Origin: Thiogranum sp.
Lineage (GTDB): Bacteria; Pseudomonadota; Gammaproteobacteria; DSM-19610
Length of the DNA stretch: 34,621 nt
Assembly (NCBI GenBank): GCA_022340245.1
Contig: JAJDOI010000159.1
Coordinates: forward strand, 1-34,621
Direction: 5' to 3'
A model generated the notes under the pieces. It was not told where the DNA came from. It was given only the letters and a program-made list of their open reading frames with translations, and did not search any database. How positions within the stretch are numbered: the stretch's first letter is position 1; every line of letters starts with the position of its first letter. Both the position numbers and the translations under genes were made by a program. Of the stretch, positions 1-8,200 are shown in pieces.

Positions 1-302
1 CGATCCAGGGTAGCCATCGCCGAGGAGGCCGGCATCAACGACAGCCGATCCACACCGGTGGCCTGCAGCAGCATCCCTGGCAACGGTACATCGCGCTCAT
101 TGGCGCGCGCCTCAAACAGCGAATAGACGCCGTGTTCAACAGCGTCCGGGTTGAGACGGAAATAGGCGCTCAGCGAACCCTGCGGATCCAGGTCCAGCAG
201 TAAAACACGCTGTCCCTGCTCGGCGAGCAGCCCGCCAAGGCACACCGCCGTGGTGGTCTTGCCGACACCGCCTTTCTGGTTGGAGACTGTCCAGATCTTC
301 AC
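1..302 (-). CDS. parC: ParA/MinD-type ATPase, ParC-like polar chemotaxis positioning protein (partial, 3' end beyond the window)
   Basis: Only the first 100 codons are present; the gene runs off the left edge. It starts with GTG at 302, overlapping the motD stop by 4 nt (GTGA), so translation is probably coupled. The visible protein begins VKIWTVSNQKGGVGKTTTAV, a ParA N-terminus with the deviant Walker A box KGGVGKTT, followed by a LLLDLDPQGS Walker A' strand. A ParA family gene directly after motCD is the arrangement in Pseudomonas (PA1462) and in the Vibrio cheA-cheB-parC-parP region, where ParC places chemotaxis arrays at the cell pole. That role is inferred from position and family; a generic plasmid or chromosome ParA is less likely in this context. 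ParP/CheW genes would be expected just outside the window. Confidence 0.85.
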   Translation of the reverse strand, partial: MKIWTVSNQKGGVGKTTTAVCLGGLLAEQGQRVLLLDLDPQGSLSAYFRLNPDAVEHGVYSLFEARANERDVPLPGMLLQATGVDRLSLMPASSAMATLD

Positions 303-1288
303 GGCCCCGGTCCTTTGTCCGAGGAGCCCGGCGGCAGCGGTAGGGTCGTCGCCGCTTGCTGCCCGGGCGGCTCGCCGCCGGGAGGCTCGAGTGCGCCTTC
401 CCGCGTGGTCTGCAGGTGATTGAGGCGTTCGCTGGTGCGTGCATCCGCGCCGGACATAATCACCAGGACCACGCGGCGGTTCCGGGCCCGGCCTTCCGGC
501 GTATCGTTGCTGTCCACCGGCCTGAATTCGCCGTAGCCGATCGCCGCCATGCGCTGCGGATCGACGCCCAGGCGCGTAAACAGGTGCACGACACTGGCGG
601 CACGCGCCGCCGACAGCTCCCAGTTGGACCTGAATTCGAAATTGTTGATCGGGACATTGTCGGTGAACCCTTCAACGTGAATGATGTTCTTCAGCGGCTT
701 CAGGGTTTCGGCCAATTCGCGCAGCACCGGTTCCGACCGCGCCGACAGCTCGGAATTGCCGGAGGCAAATAGAATACTCGACTTGATTTCCACTTCGATC
801 CAGCGCCGGTCGCGGCGCACCTCGATGAGACCTGCGTCAACCAGCTGCGCCATGGCGGATTCGATGGAGTCGGCAAGTTTCTGTCCCGCGGCATCCAGTG
901 TCTGGGCTTCTTTTGCCGGCGGATCGTCTGGCGGATCGGTCGACGCATCGGCCGGCGACCTGTGTTTGTCCTCGACGCGTTCTTCTACCGGCTTGTCGGG
1001 GAAAGGTACCTTGAATAACTCGATAACCGGCTTCTTGTTCTCGAACGGCTTGTCGGACTGCATCGGCGCGCGCAACAGTTGACCGATTTGTATCGGCTCG
1101 AGACTGCGCGCCGGATTACGAAATGCCGCGACTATCGCGTCGGAAAGTACGCGGTATTTGCCTTCGTTGACCGATGAAATCGAATACATCACCACGAAGA
1201 ACGCAAACAGCAGGGTGATGAAGTCCGCATAGGACACCAGCCAGCGCTCGTGATTCTCGTGTTCTTCGGTGCGCTTCTTTCTGGCCAT
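299..1288 (-). CDS. motD: Flagellar motor stator protein MotD (MotB family)
   Basis: This is the peptidoglycan-anchored half of a proton-driven stator, 329 aa. The single N-terminal membrane helix (about residues 17-38) carries SYADFITLLFAFF, with Asp22 as the expected proton-binding residue. The C-terminal OmpA-like domain (about 165-280) contains VEGFTDNVPI and the NRRVVLVIM end typical of peptidoglycan binding. Between them is a charged, Pro-rich linker, and the C-terminal tail is Pro/Gly-rich. It follows motC after 57 nt and overlaps the parC-like gene by 4 nt. Position after cheB and motC matches Pseudomonas MotD rather than the separate MotAB pair; which ion it uses cannot be settled by reading alone. 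Confidence 0.93.
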   Translation of the reverse strand: MARKKRTEEHENHERWLVSYADFITLLFAFFVVMYSISSVNEGKYRVLSDAIVAAFRNPARSLEPIQIGQLLRAPMQSDKPFENKKPVIELFKVPFPDKPVEERVEDKHRSPADASTDPPDDPPAKEAQTLDAAGQKLADSIESAMAQLVDAGLIEVRRDRRWIEVEIKSSILFASGNSELSARSEPVLRELAETLKPLKNIIHVEGFTDNVPINNFEFRSNWELSAARAASVVHLFTRLGVDPQRMAAIGYGEFRPVDSNDTPEGRARNRRVVLVIMSGADARTSERLNHLQTTREGALEPPGGEPPGQQAATTLPLPPGSSDKGPGP

Positions 1289-1345
1289 GGCTGCGTGTCC
1301 GTAGTAGCGGTTCCGGCATCGGGCTGCGCCCGCGCTCCCGGGCGG

Positions 1346-2086
1346 CTACTGGTAAAACCCCTGTAGTTTGGTTTCGATATTGCGTGGATTCTCACCTTCG
1401 GCGATAGAGATAACCCCTTCGACAATCATTTCCCGGAACTGGGTCTGGCTGTGAACCTGGCTCTTCAGCTTGTTGGCCATGGGCAGGAACAACAGGTTGG
1501 CGAAGCCCACGCCGTAGATGGTTGCAACAAAGGCGGTGGCGATACCGCTGCCGAGCTTGGAGGGATCGGCGAGATTGTTCATTACGTGAATCAGGCCCAT
1601 GACGGCGCCGATAATACCGATGGTGGGGCTGTAACCGCCCATGCCGTCGAACACCTTGGCGGCCTGCATGTCCTGGTGCTCCTTGCTGTCGATCTCCACT
1701 TCCAGGATCGAACGAATCACTTCCGGCTCGCTGCCGTCAACCAGCAGCTGCAAACCCTTGCGCGCGAACAGGTCCTGCTCTTCTTCCGCAATCGCCTCCA
1801 GGCCCAACAGGCCTTCGCGCCGGGCGATATTGCTCCAGTTTACGATTTTCTCCGCGACTTCTTCGGGGCGCAGTTTGACCGGGACAAACACCCAGACGGC
1901 GATCCGTATCGAGCGCACAAAGGTGCGGATCGGCGTCTGCACCATGACCGCACCGAGTGTCCCGCCGCCGACAATGATAAAGGCGGTCAGCTGCACCAGC
2001 GACGAAGTATGCCCGCCCTCCAGCAAGTTGCCGCCCAGGATAGCGACCATTGCCAGCAGTATGCCGATCATGCTGAGTATATCCAT
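1346..2086 (-). CDS. motC: Flagellar motor stator protein MotC (MotA/PomA family)
   Basis: This 246-aa four-helix membrane protein is the ring-forming stator subunit that pushes on FliG. Hydrophobic segments are seen near residues 3-20, 31-50, 145-170 and 180-200. The pair GGYSPTIGIIGAVMGLIHVM and GSGIATAFVATIYGVGFANL is the MotA/TolQ/ExbB signature forming the ion path with the MotD helix. The cytoplasmic loop between helices 2 and 3 carries many charged residues (for example RPEEVAEKIV and EEEQDLFARKG), as expected for FliG contact. The ATG is 2 nt after the cheB stop, with GGAGG 7 nt upstream inside the end of cheB. It belongs to the cheA-cheB-motC-motD-parC unit. Confidence 0.94.
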   Translation of the reverse strand: MDILSMIGILLAMVAILGGNLLEGGHTSSLVQLTAFIIVGGGTLGAVMVQTPIRTFVRSIRIAVWVFVPVKLRPEEVAEKIVNWSNIARREGLLGLEAIAEEEQDLFARKGLQLLVDGSEPEVIRSILEVEIDSKEHQDMQAAKVFDGMGGYSPTIGIIGAVMGLIHVMNNLADPSKLGSGIATAFVATIYGVGFANLLFLPMANKLKSQVHSQTQFREMIVEGVISIAEGENPRNIETKLQGFYQ

Positions 2087-2088
2087 GC

Positions 2089-3150
2089 TCAGCCTCCACC
2101 AGCCTGTACCAGTGATGGTCCCATATCGCGCAGCGACAGGACCTGGTCGCTCAGACCGGCCTCTGCCACCGCCATCGGCATGCCATAGATCACACTACTG
2201 GCTTCGTCCTGAGTCCACACAGTGGCGCCCTGTTTTTTCAGCGCGCGCGCGCCTTCGCGGCCGTCGGCGCCCATACCCGTGAGCACCAGCGCCAGTGCTT
2301 TCCCGCCGTAGATCCTGGAGATGGAACCGAAGGTAATATCCGCGCAGGGCTTGTAGTGCAGACTCGCGTCACCGTCGCCGATCTGCACCTGGACGTCGCC
2401 GTCGTGTTGCGCGAAGCTCATCTGGCGACCACCCGGGGCGATCAGTACTTCCCCCGCCCTTAACACATCACCCTGCGCGGCTTCCTTGACCTTGACGGCG
2501 CACTGCTGGTCCAGGCGTGCCGCAAAGGCCGGGGTAAAGCTGGCCGGCATGTGTTGGACAACCACAACGGGATAGCGGAAGCTGGCCGGCAACCGGGTCA
2601 GCACCTGCGCCAGTGCCACCGGCCCCCCCGTTGAACAGGCGATGGCCACCACCTGGAAGTTACCGCGCTTCAGGTTGGCCGGTGGCGGAGCCGCCACGGG
2701 GGCTGCATTTGCCGCGCTGCGACGTGCCGGCACTGTCGCCGCGGTCCTCGACCGTTTGCGGGCCACGGCGTGTATGCGGCGGCGCAACAACAGCTTGGCC
2801 TGGTCACGGTCTCTGGCGATATCTTCAAAACGTTTCGGCAGAAAGTCGACGGCGCCGGCTTCCAGCGCTTCCAGCGTGGCCTGGGCACCTTCATGGGTAA
2901 GTGAGGAGAACATCAGTACCGGCGTCGGCTGCGACGCCATGATATGACGCACAGCGGTGATGCCGTCCATGACCGGCATTTCGATGTCCATGGTCACAAC
3001 ATCGGGCTTCAGCGCGGCAACCTGCTCGACTGCCTCCTTGCCGTTGGCCGCCGTGCCTACCACCTCGATACGCGCGTCGCTCGCAAGTATCTCCACGATA
3101 CGGCGGCGAAAAAACCCGGAATCGTCAACGACCAGAACCCGGGTGATCAT
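2089..3150 (-). CDS. cheB: Chemotaxis response regulator protein-glutamate methylesterase CheB
   Basis: CheB removes methyl groups from chemoreceptor glutamates (and deamidates glutamines), giving adaptation. The 353-aa protein has an N-terminal receiver domain (1-120) with phospho-acceptor Asp55 in VTMDIEMP and the acidic pair Asp9/Asp10, an Ala/Arg-rich linker (about 125-165), and a C-terminal esterase domain with the Ser173-His200-Asp296 triad in ACSTGGP, VVQHMP and TGMGADG. The ATG follows an AAAGGA ribosome site. It is separated from cheA by 125 nt, an unusually long gap for this operon. No cheR is in the window. Confidence 0.96.
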   Translation of the reverse strand: MITRVLVVDDSGFFRRRIVEILASDARIEVVGTAANGKEAVEQVAALKPDVVTMDIEMPVMDGITAVRHIMASQPTPVLMFSSLTHEGAQATLEALEAGAVDFLPKRFEDIARDRDQAKLLLRRRIHAVARKRSRTAATVPARRSAANAAPVAAPPPANLKRGNFQVVAIACSTGGPVALAQVLTRLPASFRYPVVVVQHMPASFTPAFAARLDQQCAVKVKEAAQGDVLRAGEVLIAPGGRQMSFAQHDGDVQVQIGDGDASLHYKPCADITFGSISRIYGGKALALVLTGMGADGREGARALKKQGATVWTQDEASSVIYGMPMAVAEAGLSDQVLSLRDMGPSLVQAGGG

Positions 3151-3275
3151 CGACCCCGTCCTTTCAAACCGGTGCGGCCACGCATATCAGGCAGAGATAC
3201 GCGACTGCAGGTCCCGGAACTTTCGTGTGGCTGCACCACCTCGCATAGCCAATGGCAGGTCACTGTTCATCCTTG

Positions 3276-5354
3276 TTACATGTGCCGAGCGTAAGCTTTC
3301 ATCAGACTGGGTACGTCCAGGATCAGTGCAATTCGACCGTCGCCGGTGATTGTCGCACCGGCGAAACCGGCCAGTCCCTGCAGGAAGGCACCCAGCGGTT
3401 TGATCACGACTTCTTCCTGGCCGACCAGTTGTTCAACGACGAAACCGACCTTCTGGCTGCCCACGTGAACAACCACGACATGGCTCACAGTATCCTCGTG
3501 CGCCTTCGATCCGTCGCCAACCAGCCATTCGCGCAGGTAAAACAGCGGCAAGGCCTTTTTGCGCACCATGACGACCAGCTGGCCGTCGACCATGTTGGTC
3601 CGGGTCTCGTCGAGGTCGAAAATCTCGCTGACACTTCCAAGCGGCAGGGCAAACGGCTGCGCGCCGAGTTTAACCATGAGTGTCGGCATGATCGCCAATG
3701 TCAGCGGCACCCGGATCATCAGGCGAGTACCCTTACCGAGTACCGAATCAATCTCGACGGTGCCGTTCAACTGACCGATACGGGTCTTGACAACATCCAT
3801 GCCGACTCCGCGCCCGGACACATCGGAGATCTGCTCCTTGGTGGAGAAACCGGCTGCGAAAATCAGGTTATAGGCATCACCGTCATCCAGGCGTGCCGCC
3901 GCCTCGGCATCCATCAGGCCTTTCTCAACCGCCTTCTCGCGAAGCTTGACCGGATCCATGCCCTTGCCGTCGTCCTCGATGGAAAGCAGGATATGGTCGC
4001 CTTCCTGTTCGGCTGCAAGAATCACCGTGCCCGCGCGCGGCTTACCCGCGGCCAGGCGCTCTTCAGGGCTTTCGATACCGTGGTCGACGGCATTGCGAAC
4101 CAGATGCACCAGCGGGTCGGCCAGCGCCTCGACCAGGTTTTTGTCGAGGTCGGTCTCCTCGCCCTGCAATTCCAGTTGAATTTCCTTGTTGAGGCTGCGG
4201 GCCAGATCGCGGACCACGCGCGGGAAACGCCCGAACACTTTCTTGATCGGTTGCATGCGCGTCTTCATCACCGCGTTTTGCAGATCGGCAGTCACCACGT
4301 CCAGGTTGGCTATCGCCTTGGACATGTCCTCGTTCGCCATAGACTCCTTCAGCGTCGCCAGGCGATTGCGGGTCAGCACCAGCTCACCGACCATGTTCAT
4401 GATATCGTCCAGGCGCTTGGTATCGACGCGCACTGTGGCTTCGGCCTTGCTGGCGGCAGGCGCCGCGGGCGGCTTCGGCTTGTCGGCGGGCACCGCTGCC
4501 GCGGCGGCCGCCGCGGGTTTTGCAGGCGCTGCAGCTACGGGATTGTCGCCGTCGCCCGCGGCCCCCGGTGCAGGCGCCTTGCCGGCGCCGTGCAGCTGAT
4601 CGAGCAAGGCCTCGAACTCGTCTTCGGTGATCTCATCGGCGCCCCCGGCTGTCTCGGCCACGGACTCGGGCGCCGCCTGGGGCGCGGGCGGCGGGCTGTT
4701 GGGCAGGGTTTCTGCAGTCGGGGCTTTGCCCGCACCGTGCAACTGATCGAGCAGCGCCTCGAACTCATCTTCGGTAATGTCATCACCACCGGATACGGTG
4801 TCCGCCCCGCTCGCCTGCGACGCAGCCTCATCGGGCGATGGCGCCGACTGTTGCAGCATGGCCTCGAATTCAGCGTCGACGGCATCGGCCGCCTGGGCGC
4901 CGTCACCAGCTGGCGCTTCGGGCGCTGCATCCGGCTGCGCCGGGGCAGGCGCAGGCGCGGCGCCACCCGGAGCAATCAGGTTCTCCAGACTCTTCAGCAA
5001 TGCAGGCTCCGCCGGCGTCGGCATGCTCCCGCCCTGGACCTCGGTGAACATGCTGTTGACCACGTCGAGCACCTGCAGGACAGTATCCATAAGATCGGTG
5101 TCAACGGCGCGCTCGCCGTTGCGTAACACGTTAAACACGTCTTCGGCCCGGTGGCAGACTTCAACCAGACCGTCGAGGCTGAGAAAGCTGGCGCCGCCCT
5201 TAATGGTGTGGAAGCCGCGGAAAACGGCATTCAACAGGTCAACATCTTCGGGACGCTGCTCGAGCTCGACCAGTTCTTCATTCAGCCTTTCAAGTATCTC
5301 GCCTGCTTCGACCAGAAAGTCCTGCAGAATCTCATCGTCGGCGTCAATACTCAT
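3276..5354 (-). CDS. cheA: Chemotaxis histidine kinase CheA with tandem linker repeats
   Basis: CheA phosphorylates CheY and CheB in response to receptor state. The protein is 692 aa from the ATG at 5354, which has AGGGA 7 nt upstream; a GTG one codon earlier is possible. Domains: P1 Hpt (about 1-105) with phosphorylatable His49 in FRGFHTIKGGASF; a long Ala/Pro linker (about 108-303) with no recognisable folded P2; P3 dimerisation (about 305-365); P4 HATPase (about 370-545) with RNAVDHGIE, EDDGKGM and GRGVGMDVVK; P5 CheW-like (about 548-692). The linker holds two near-identical copies of DxITEDEFEALLDQLHGAGK and one weak copy. Such polar-type gammaproteobacterial CheAs use this linker for localisation. 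It lies 8 nt after cheZ. Confidence 0.97.
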   Translation of the reverse strand: MSIDADDEILQDFLVEAGEILERLNEELVELEQRPEDVDLLNAVFRGFHTIKGGASFLSLDGLVEVCHRAEDVFNVLRNGERAVDTDLMDTVLQVLDVVNSMFTEVQGGSMPTPAEPALLKSLENLIAPGGAAPAPAPAQPDAAPEAPAGDGAQAADAVDAEFEAMLQQSAPSPDEAASQASGADTVSGGDDITEDEFEALLDQLHGAGKAPTAETLPNSPPPAPQAAPESVAETAGGADEITEDEFEALLDQLHGAGKAPAPGAAGDGDNPVAAAPAKPAAAAAAAVPADKPKPPAAPAASKAEATVRVDTKRLDDIMNMVGELVLTRNRLATLKESMANEDMSKAIANLDVVTADLQNAVMKTRMQPIKKVFGRFPRVVRDLARSLNKEIQLELQGEETDLDKNLVEALADPLVHLVRNAVDHGIESPEERLAAGKPRAGTVILAAEQEGDHILLSIEDDGKGMDPVKLREKAVEKGLMDAEAAARLDDGDAYNLIFAAGFSTKEQISDVSGRGVGMDVVKTRIGQLNGTVEIDSVLGKGTRLMIRVPLTLAIMPTLMVKLGAQPFALPLGSVSEIFDLDETRTNMVDGQLVVMVRKKALPLFYLREWLVGDGSKAHEDTVSHVVVVHVGSQKVGFVVEQLVGQEEVVIKPLGAFLQGLAGFAGATITGDGRIALILDVPSLMKAYARHM
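4572..4637 (-). repeat. CheA linker repeat, copy 2
   Basis: This stretch encodes the 22-residue unit with core ITEDEFEALLDQLHGAGK (about CheA residues 240-261). It repeats the unit at 4719-4784 with one amino-acid difference (DE versus DD at the start). DNA similarity between copies is high but third positions differ, so the duplication is not brand new. Confidence 0.9.
4719..4784 (-). repeat. CheA linker repeat, copy 1
   Basis: First full copy of the linker unit (about CheA residues 191-212), 27 residues before copy 2. A weaker relative, DAEFEAMLQQ, is encoded at 4848-4877. The unit is acidic and amphipathic and is set in disordered Ala/Pro-rich sequence, which is what a short linear docking motif looks like. 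Confidence 0.9.
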
Positions 5355-5365
5355 CACTCGTTCCC

Positions 5366-6124
5366 TTAGAATCCCAAACTCGACAGCAGGTCATCGACCT
5401 CGTCCTGACCGGATACCGACCCGGTAGTGTCGCCGACGCCCGGCACATGCGGCCCGACACCCTGCATCAGCTCGTTGTTCTGCGGCGCGGCCGCCCTGTC
5501 ACCGGCCTCCGTCTCGACACTGCCCGAAAGGCGTATCAGCTCCACGAGGTTGTCCTCGACTTCCTGCACCAGGTTGATAACGCGACGGATAATCTGCCCG
5601 GTCAGGTCCTGGAACCCCTGCGCCATCATGACCTCCGAGAGGTTGCCATGTATCCGCCCGGCATTGTCGCGGGTTACGCTGAGAAAGGCGTCGATTTCCT
5701 TGCTCATGCTGCGGAACTCGTCGACGCTCATGTCCTTGTTGCGAAAACGCTCCCACTGCTCGTGAAGATCGTCGGCGCTGTTCTGCAGTTGCTCGGCAAT
5801 GGGCAGGGTACTTTCCACCGCGGTGAGGGTGCGGTTGGCCGAATCTTCGGTCATGGCAATCACGTGGTTGAGACGCGCCTTGGCATCGGGAATATCCGAC
5901 TCGGCGAGTGATTGCATCCTCGAGTCCAGGGCGAAACTGGTGAGGGAGTCGTGCAGCTGGCGGGTCATTTTGCCGAGTTCCCGGAACAGGCTCTGCTCGC
6001 GGATACGACCAAGCTCGTCGATGGCATGCTCTGCCGCGGCGACGTTTCCGGCCTCCAGTTCCGCGACCAGGGAACGCGCCTGACCCAGCAGGCTCTCGTT
6101 ATTCAATTGTTTTGCCGGCTCCAT
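5366..6124 (-). CDS. cheZ: CheY-P phosphatase CheZ
   Basis: CheZ speeds dephosphorylation of CheY-P and so ends the tumble or reversal signal. The 252-aa protein is mainly helical, as expected for the long dimeric bundle. The catalytic segment is GFQDLTGQIIRR, with Asp173 and Gln177 matching the essential D-x-x-x-Q of enteric CheZ. The last residues, QDEVDDLLSSLGF, are the amphipathic CheY-binding tail, joined by a flexible linker (about 203-238). The gene begins 3 nt after the cheY stop and ends 11 nt before cheA. CheZ places the organism with gamma/betaproteobacterial chemotaxis systems. Confidence 0.96.
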   Translation of the reverse strand: MEPAKQLNNESLLGQARSLVAELEAGNVAAAEHAIDELGRIREQSLFRELGKMTRQLHDSLTSFALDSRMQSLAESDIPDAKARLNHVIAMTEDSANRTLTAVESTLPIAEQLQNSADDLHEQWERFRNKDMSVDEFRSMSKEIDAFLSVTRDNAGRIHGNLSEVMMAQGFQDLTGQIIRRVINLVQEVEDNLVELIRLSGSVETEAGDRAAAPQNNELMQGVGPHVPGVGDTTGSVSGQDEVDDLLSSLGF

Positions 6125-6127
6125 GGC

Positions 6128-6523
6128 TCACCCCGCGGTCGCTGCAACACGTTCAAAAATCTTGTCGATCTTCTCCTTCAGAGTCACCGCGGTAAAAGGC
6201 TTCACAATGTAGCCATTCACCCCGGCCTGTGCTGCCTCGATGATCTGCTCTCGCTTGGACTCTGCGGTCACCATCAATACCGGCAGAGACACCAGCTTTT
6301 CGTCCGCCCGCACGGCCTTCAAGAGGTCGATGCCGGTCATACCGGGCATATTCCAGTCGGTCACCAGGAAGTCGTAGTTTCCGTTTTGCAGCATCGGCAG
6401 GGCGCTGTTGCCGTCATCCGCTTCCTGGGTGTTATTGAACCCCAGGTCACGCAACAGATTCTTGATGATGCGTCTCATCGTGGAAAAATCGTCCACAATG
6501 AGGATCTTCATGTCCTTATCCAA
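6128..6523 (-). CDS. cheY: Chemotaxis response regulator CheY
   Basis: This single receiver domain binds FliM/FliN when phosphorylated and changes motor rotation. It is 131 aa if begun at TTG 6523 and 127 aa if begun at ATG 6511 ([14 protein letters not shown]). TTG has GGGAGG 5 nt upstream, while the ATG has AAGGA only 1 nt away, so I favour TTG. Key residues with the TTG start: Asp11/Asp12, phospho-acceptor Asp56 in VTDWNMPG, Thr86 and Lys108 in IVKPF. The motif [20 protein letters not shown] is that of CheY from polar-flagellum clusters such as Vibrio CheY3 and Pseudomonas CheY. A sigma-28-like promoter lies upstream. Confidence 0.96.
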   Translation of the reverse strand: MDKDMKILIVDDFSTMRRIIKNLLRDLGFNNTQEADDGNSALPMLQNGNYDFLVTDWNMPGMTGIDLLKAVRADEKLVSLPVLMVTAESKREQIIEAAQAGVNGYIVKPFTAVTLKEKIDKIFERVAATAG

Positions 6524-6528
6524 GGGGA

Positions 6529-6534
6529 CCTCCC
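6529..6534 (-). promoter_or_regulatory. Ribosome binding site deciding the TTG start of cheY
   Basis: GGGAGG sits 5 nt before TTG at 6523 and 17 nt before the in-frame ATG at 6511, so its spacing supports the TTG. Confidence 0.55.
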
Positions 6535-6560
6535 GCTATAGCGTATGAGCATTCGTCTGT

Positions 6561-6587
6561 ATTTCGGCACTTGTCCACAGTTCTTTG
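6561..6587 (-). promoter_or_regulatory. Candidate sigma-28 (FliA) promoter of the cheY operon
   Basis: On the minus strand the sequence reads CAAA-N15-GCCGAAAT, close to the flagellar sigma-28 consensus TAAA-N15-GCCGATAA (6 of 8 in the -10 element, exact 15-nt spacing). It begins 4 nt after the fliA stop and would give a leader of about 30 nt before cheY. Late, FliA-dependent chemotaxis transcription fits the known hierarchy. Confidence 0.5.
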
Positions 6588-6590
6588 ACC

Positions 6591-7322
6591 TCAGTCACCC
6601 GTCCATTCCGTCATGCGGGCCCGCAGCCGGATAAGGGCCTGGCCATGAATCTGACAAACCCGGGATTCGCTGACACCCAACACGTCGCCGATTTCGCGCA
6701 GGTTGAGTTCCTCGTCGTAATACATGGCCATTACCAGGCGTTCGCGTTCCGGCAGGTTGGAGATCGCCTCGGCCAGCGCCGCCTTGAAATCGGCGTTGTG
6801 CAGGCTGTCCAGCGGCTCGTTGCGTGGCGCGTCGGCAACCGGCTGAGGCGCGTCATCGCCGTTGACACCCGCGTCGTCGATACTGAAAACGCGGCAACCG
6901 GTGGCGTCCTGCAGGATACGGTGGTACTCATGCAGGTCGATGCCGAGTTTTTCCGCCACCTCGACATCGCGTGCGTCCCGGCCTTCCTGGTTCTCGATTT
7001 CGCGCACGGCTTCGGCTACCTGGCGGGCCTTGCGATGCACCGAGCGCGGCGTCCAGTCGGTGCGCCGTATTTCGTCGAGCATGGCTCCGCGAATACGAAT
7101 GCCGGCATAGGTTTCGAAGCTGGCGCCCTGCGACGCGTCGTAGTTGCGCGAGGCTTCGAGCAGGCCGATCATGCCGGCCTGAATCAGGTCATCGGCCTGC
7201 ACGCTCGGTGGCAGACGACTCATCAGGTGGTAGGCGATACGCTTGACCAGGGCCGCGTGTTTGGAAACCAGGTCTTCGCTTTCAATGTCAGGATTGGTCA
7301 CGTACATAGCGGCTCCATTCAT
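6591..7322 (-). CDS. fliA: Flagellar RNA polymerase sigma factor FliA (sigma-28)
   Basis: FliA directs transcription of late flagellar genes (flagellin, chemotaxis) once the hook is complete. From ATG 7322 it is 243 aa, the usual length; the frame stays open upstream, but this ATG overlaps the flhG stop as ATGA, which indicates coupling. Region 2 is visible at residues 26-100: core-binding HLMSRLPPSVQADDLIQAG, then -10 recognition through YDASQGASFETYAGIRIRGA and MLDEIRRTDWTPR. Region 4 (about 190-235) has LPERERLVMAMYYDEELNLR and the helix-turn-helix IGDVLGVSESRVCQIHGQAL for -35 recognition. FlgM, the anti-sigma factor, is not in the window. Confidence 0.96.
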   Translation of the reverse strand: MNGAAMYVTNPDIESEDLVSKHAALVKRIAYHLMSRLPPSVQADDLIQAGMIGLLEASRNYDASQGASFETYAGIRIRGAMLDEIRRTDWTPRSVHRKARQVAEAVREIENQEGRDARDVEVAEKLGIDLHEYHRILQDATGCRVFSIDDAGVNGDDAPQPVADAPRNEPLDSLHNADFKAALAEAISNLPERERLVMAMYYDEELNLREIGDVLGVSESRVCQIHGQALIRLRARMTEWTGD

Positions 7323-8200
7323 ACCGATATCTCCATGTGTCCACAGTGCGACTGGATGAGACGCTCCACGAAAAACTCGAGGTGCCCACCAGCCGCCGAT
7401 GGCGTCGGCCATCTGTCGGTCTTCTGAGCGAGATTCTTGAAGGCGATCGAGGCGCGACTGCGCGGGTACGCCTGAACGACAGCGCGCTGCTTGCGTACCG
7501 CCTTGCGCAGGTAGTCGTCATGCGGCACAACCCCCATTAATTCCAGGGTGACGTCAAGGTAACGATCGGTAACGCGTGATATCTTGTTAAACAATTCCCT
7601 TCCCTCCTGGGCACTCTGTACCTGATTGGCCAACACGCGGAAATGCTGAACGTCATACTCAGTGCTCAACACCTTGATCAGCGCATAGGCGTCGGTGATC
7701 GACGCCGGCTCATCGCACACCACCACCACAACCTCCTGGGCGGCGCGACTGAAGCTGGTGACACTTTCATTGATCCCCGCCGCGGTATCTATAATCAGCG
7801 TGTCGACATCGTGATTCAGTTCACTGAACGCACGGATAAGGCCCGCATTCTCCATGGTGCTCAGCTCGGCCAGGCGTTTTACGCCGGAAGCCGCCGGCAC
7901 CACCATGATCCCGGACGGCCCCTCGACAATGATTTCTTCCAGTGTGCGTTGGCCGTCGATGACATGCGACAGGTTGCTCTTGGGATGCAGGCCCAGCAGG
8001 ACGTCCACGTTCGCCAGCCCAAGATCGGCATCCATCAGCATCACCCGTTTACCCGCATCGGAGAGCGCCACTGACAGGTTTACCGAGACGTTGGTTTTAC
8101 CGACGCCGCCCTTGCCACTCGTTACCGCAATCACTCTCACCGGGTTAGGTTGTGCCATACGTCGTAATCCAGCCGCCTGGTCGGTTCGCAACTCAGACAT
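7319..8200 (-). CDS. flhG: MinD-like ATPase FlhG (FleN), flagellar number regulator
   Basis: FlhG limits flagellar number at the pole; it stimulates FlhF GTPase and, in Pseudomonas, antagonises FleQ. From ATG 8200 it is 293 aa and overlaps flhF by 8 nt; an ATG at 8206 is also possible. The N-terminus has DQAAGLRRM (residues 7-15), the short helix known to activate FlhF. It is followed by the deviant Walker A SGKGGVGKT (28-36), MDADLGLANVDVLLG (Walker A') and LIIDTAAG (Walker B region). The C-terminus GGHLEFFVERLI forms the amphipathic membrane-targeting end expected in this family. It overlaps fliA by 4 nt. Confidence 0.95.
   Translation of the reverse strand: MSELRTDQAAGLRRMAQPNPVRVIAVTSGKGGVGKTNVSVNLSVALSDAGKRVMLMDADLGLANVDVLLGLHPKSNLSHVIDGQRTLEEIIVEGPSGIMVVPAASGVKRLAELSTMENAGLIRAFSELNHDVDTLIIDTAAGINESVTSFSRAAQEVVVVVCDEPASITDAYALIKVLSTEYDVQHFRVLANQVQSAQEGRELFNKISRVTDRYLDVTLELMGVVPHDDYLRKAVRKQRAVVQAYPRSRASIAFKNLAQKTDRWPTPSAAGGHLEFFVERLIQSHCGHMEISV

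Noticed and set aside
3252-5126. Long open frame (624 codons) on the plus strand opposite cheA
   Set aside because: It is the antisense shadow of a clear cheA; the translation has no family motif and is rich in His/Arg/Gly as expected of a complementary frame in GC-rich DNA.
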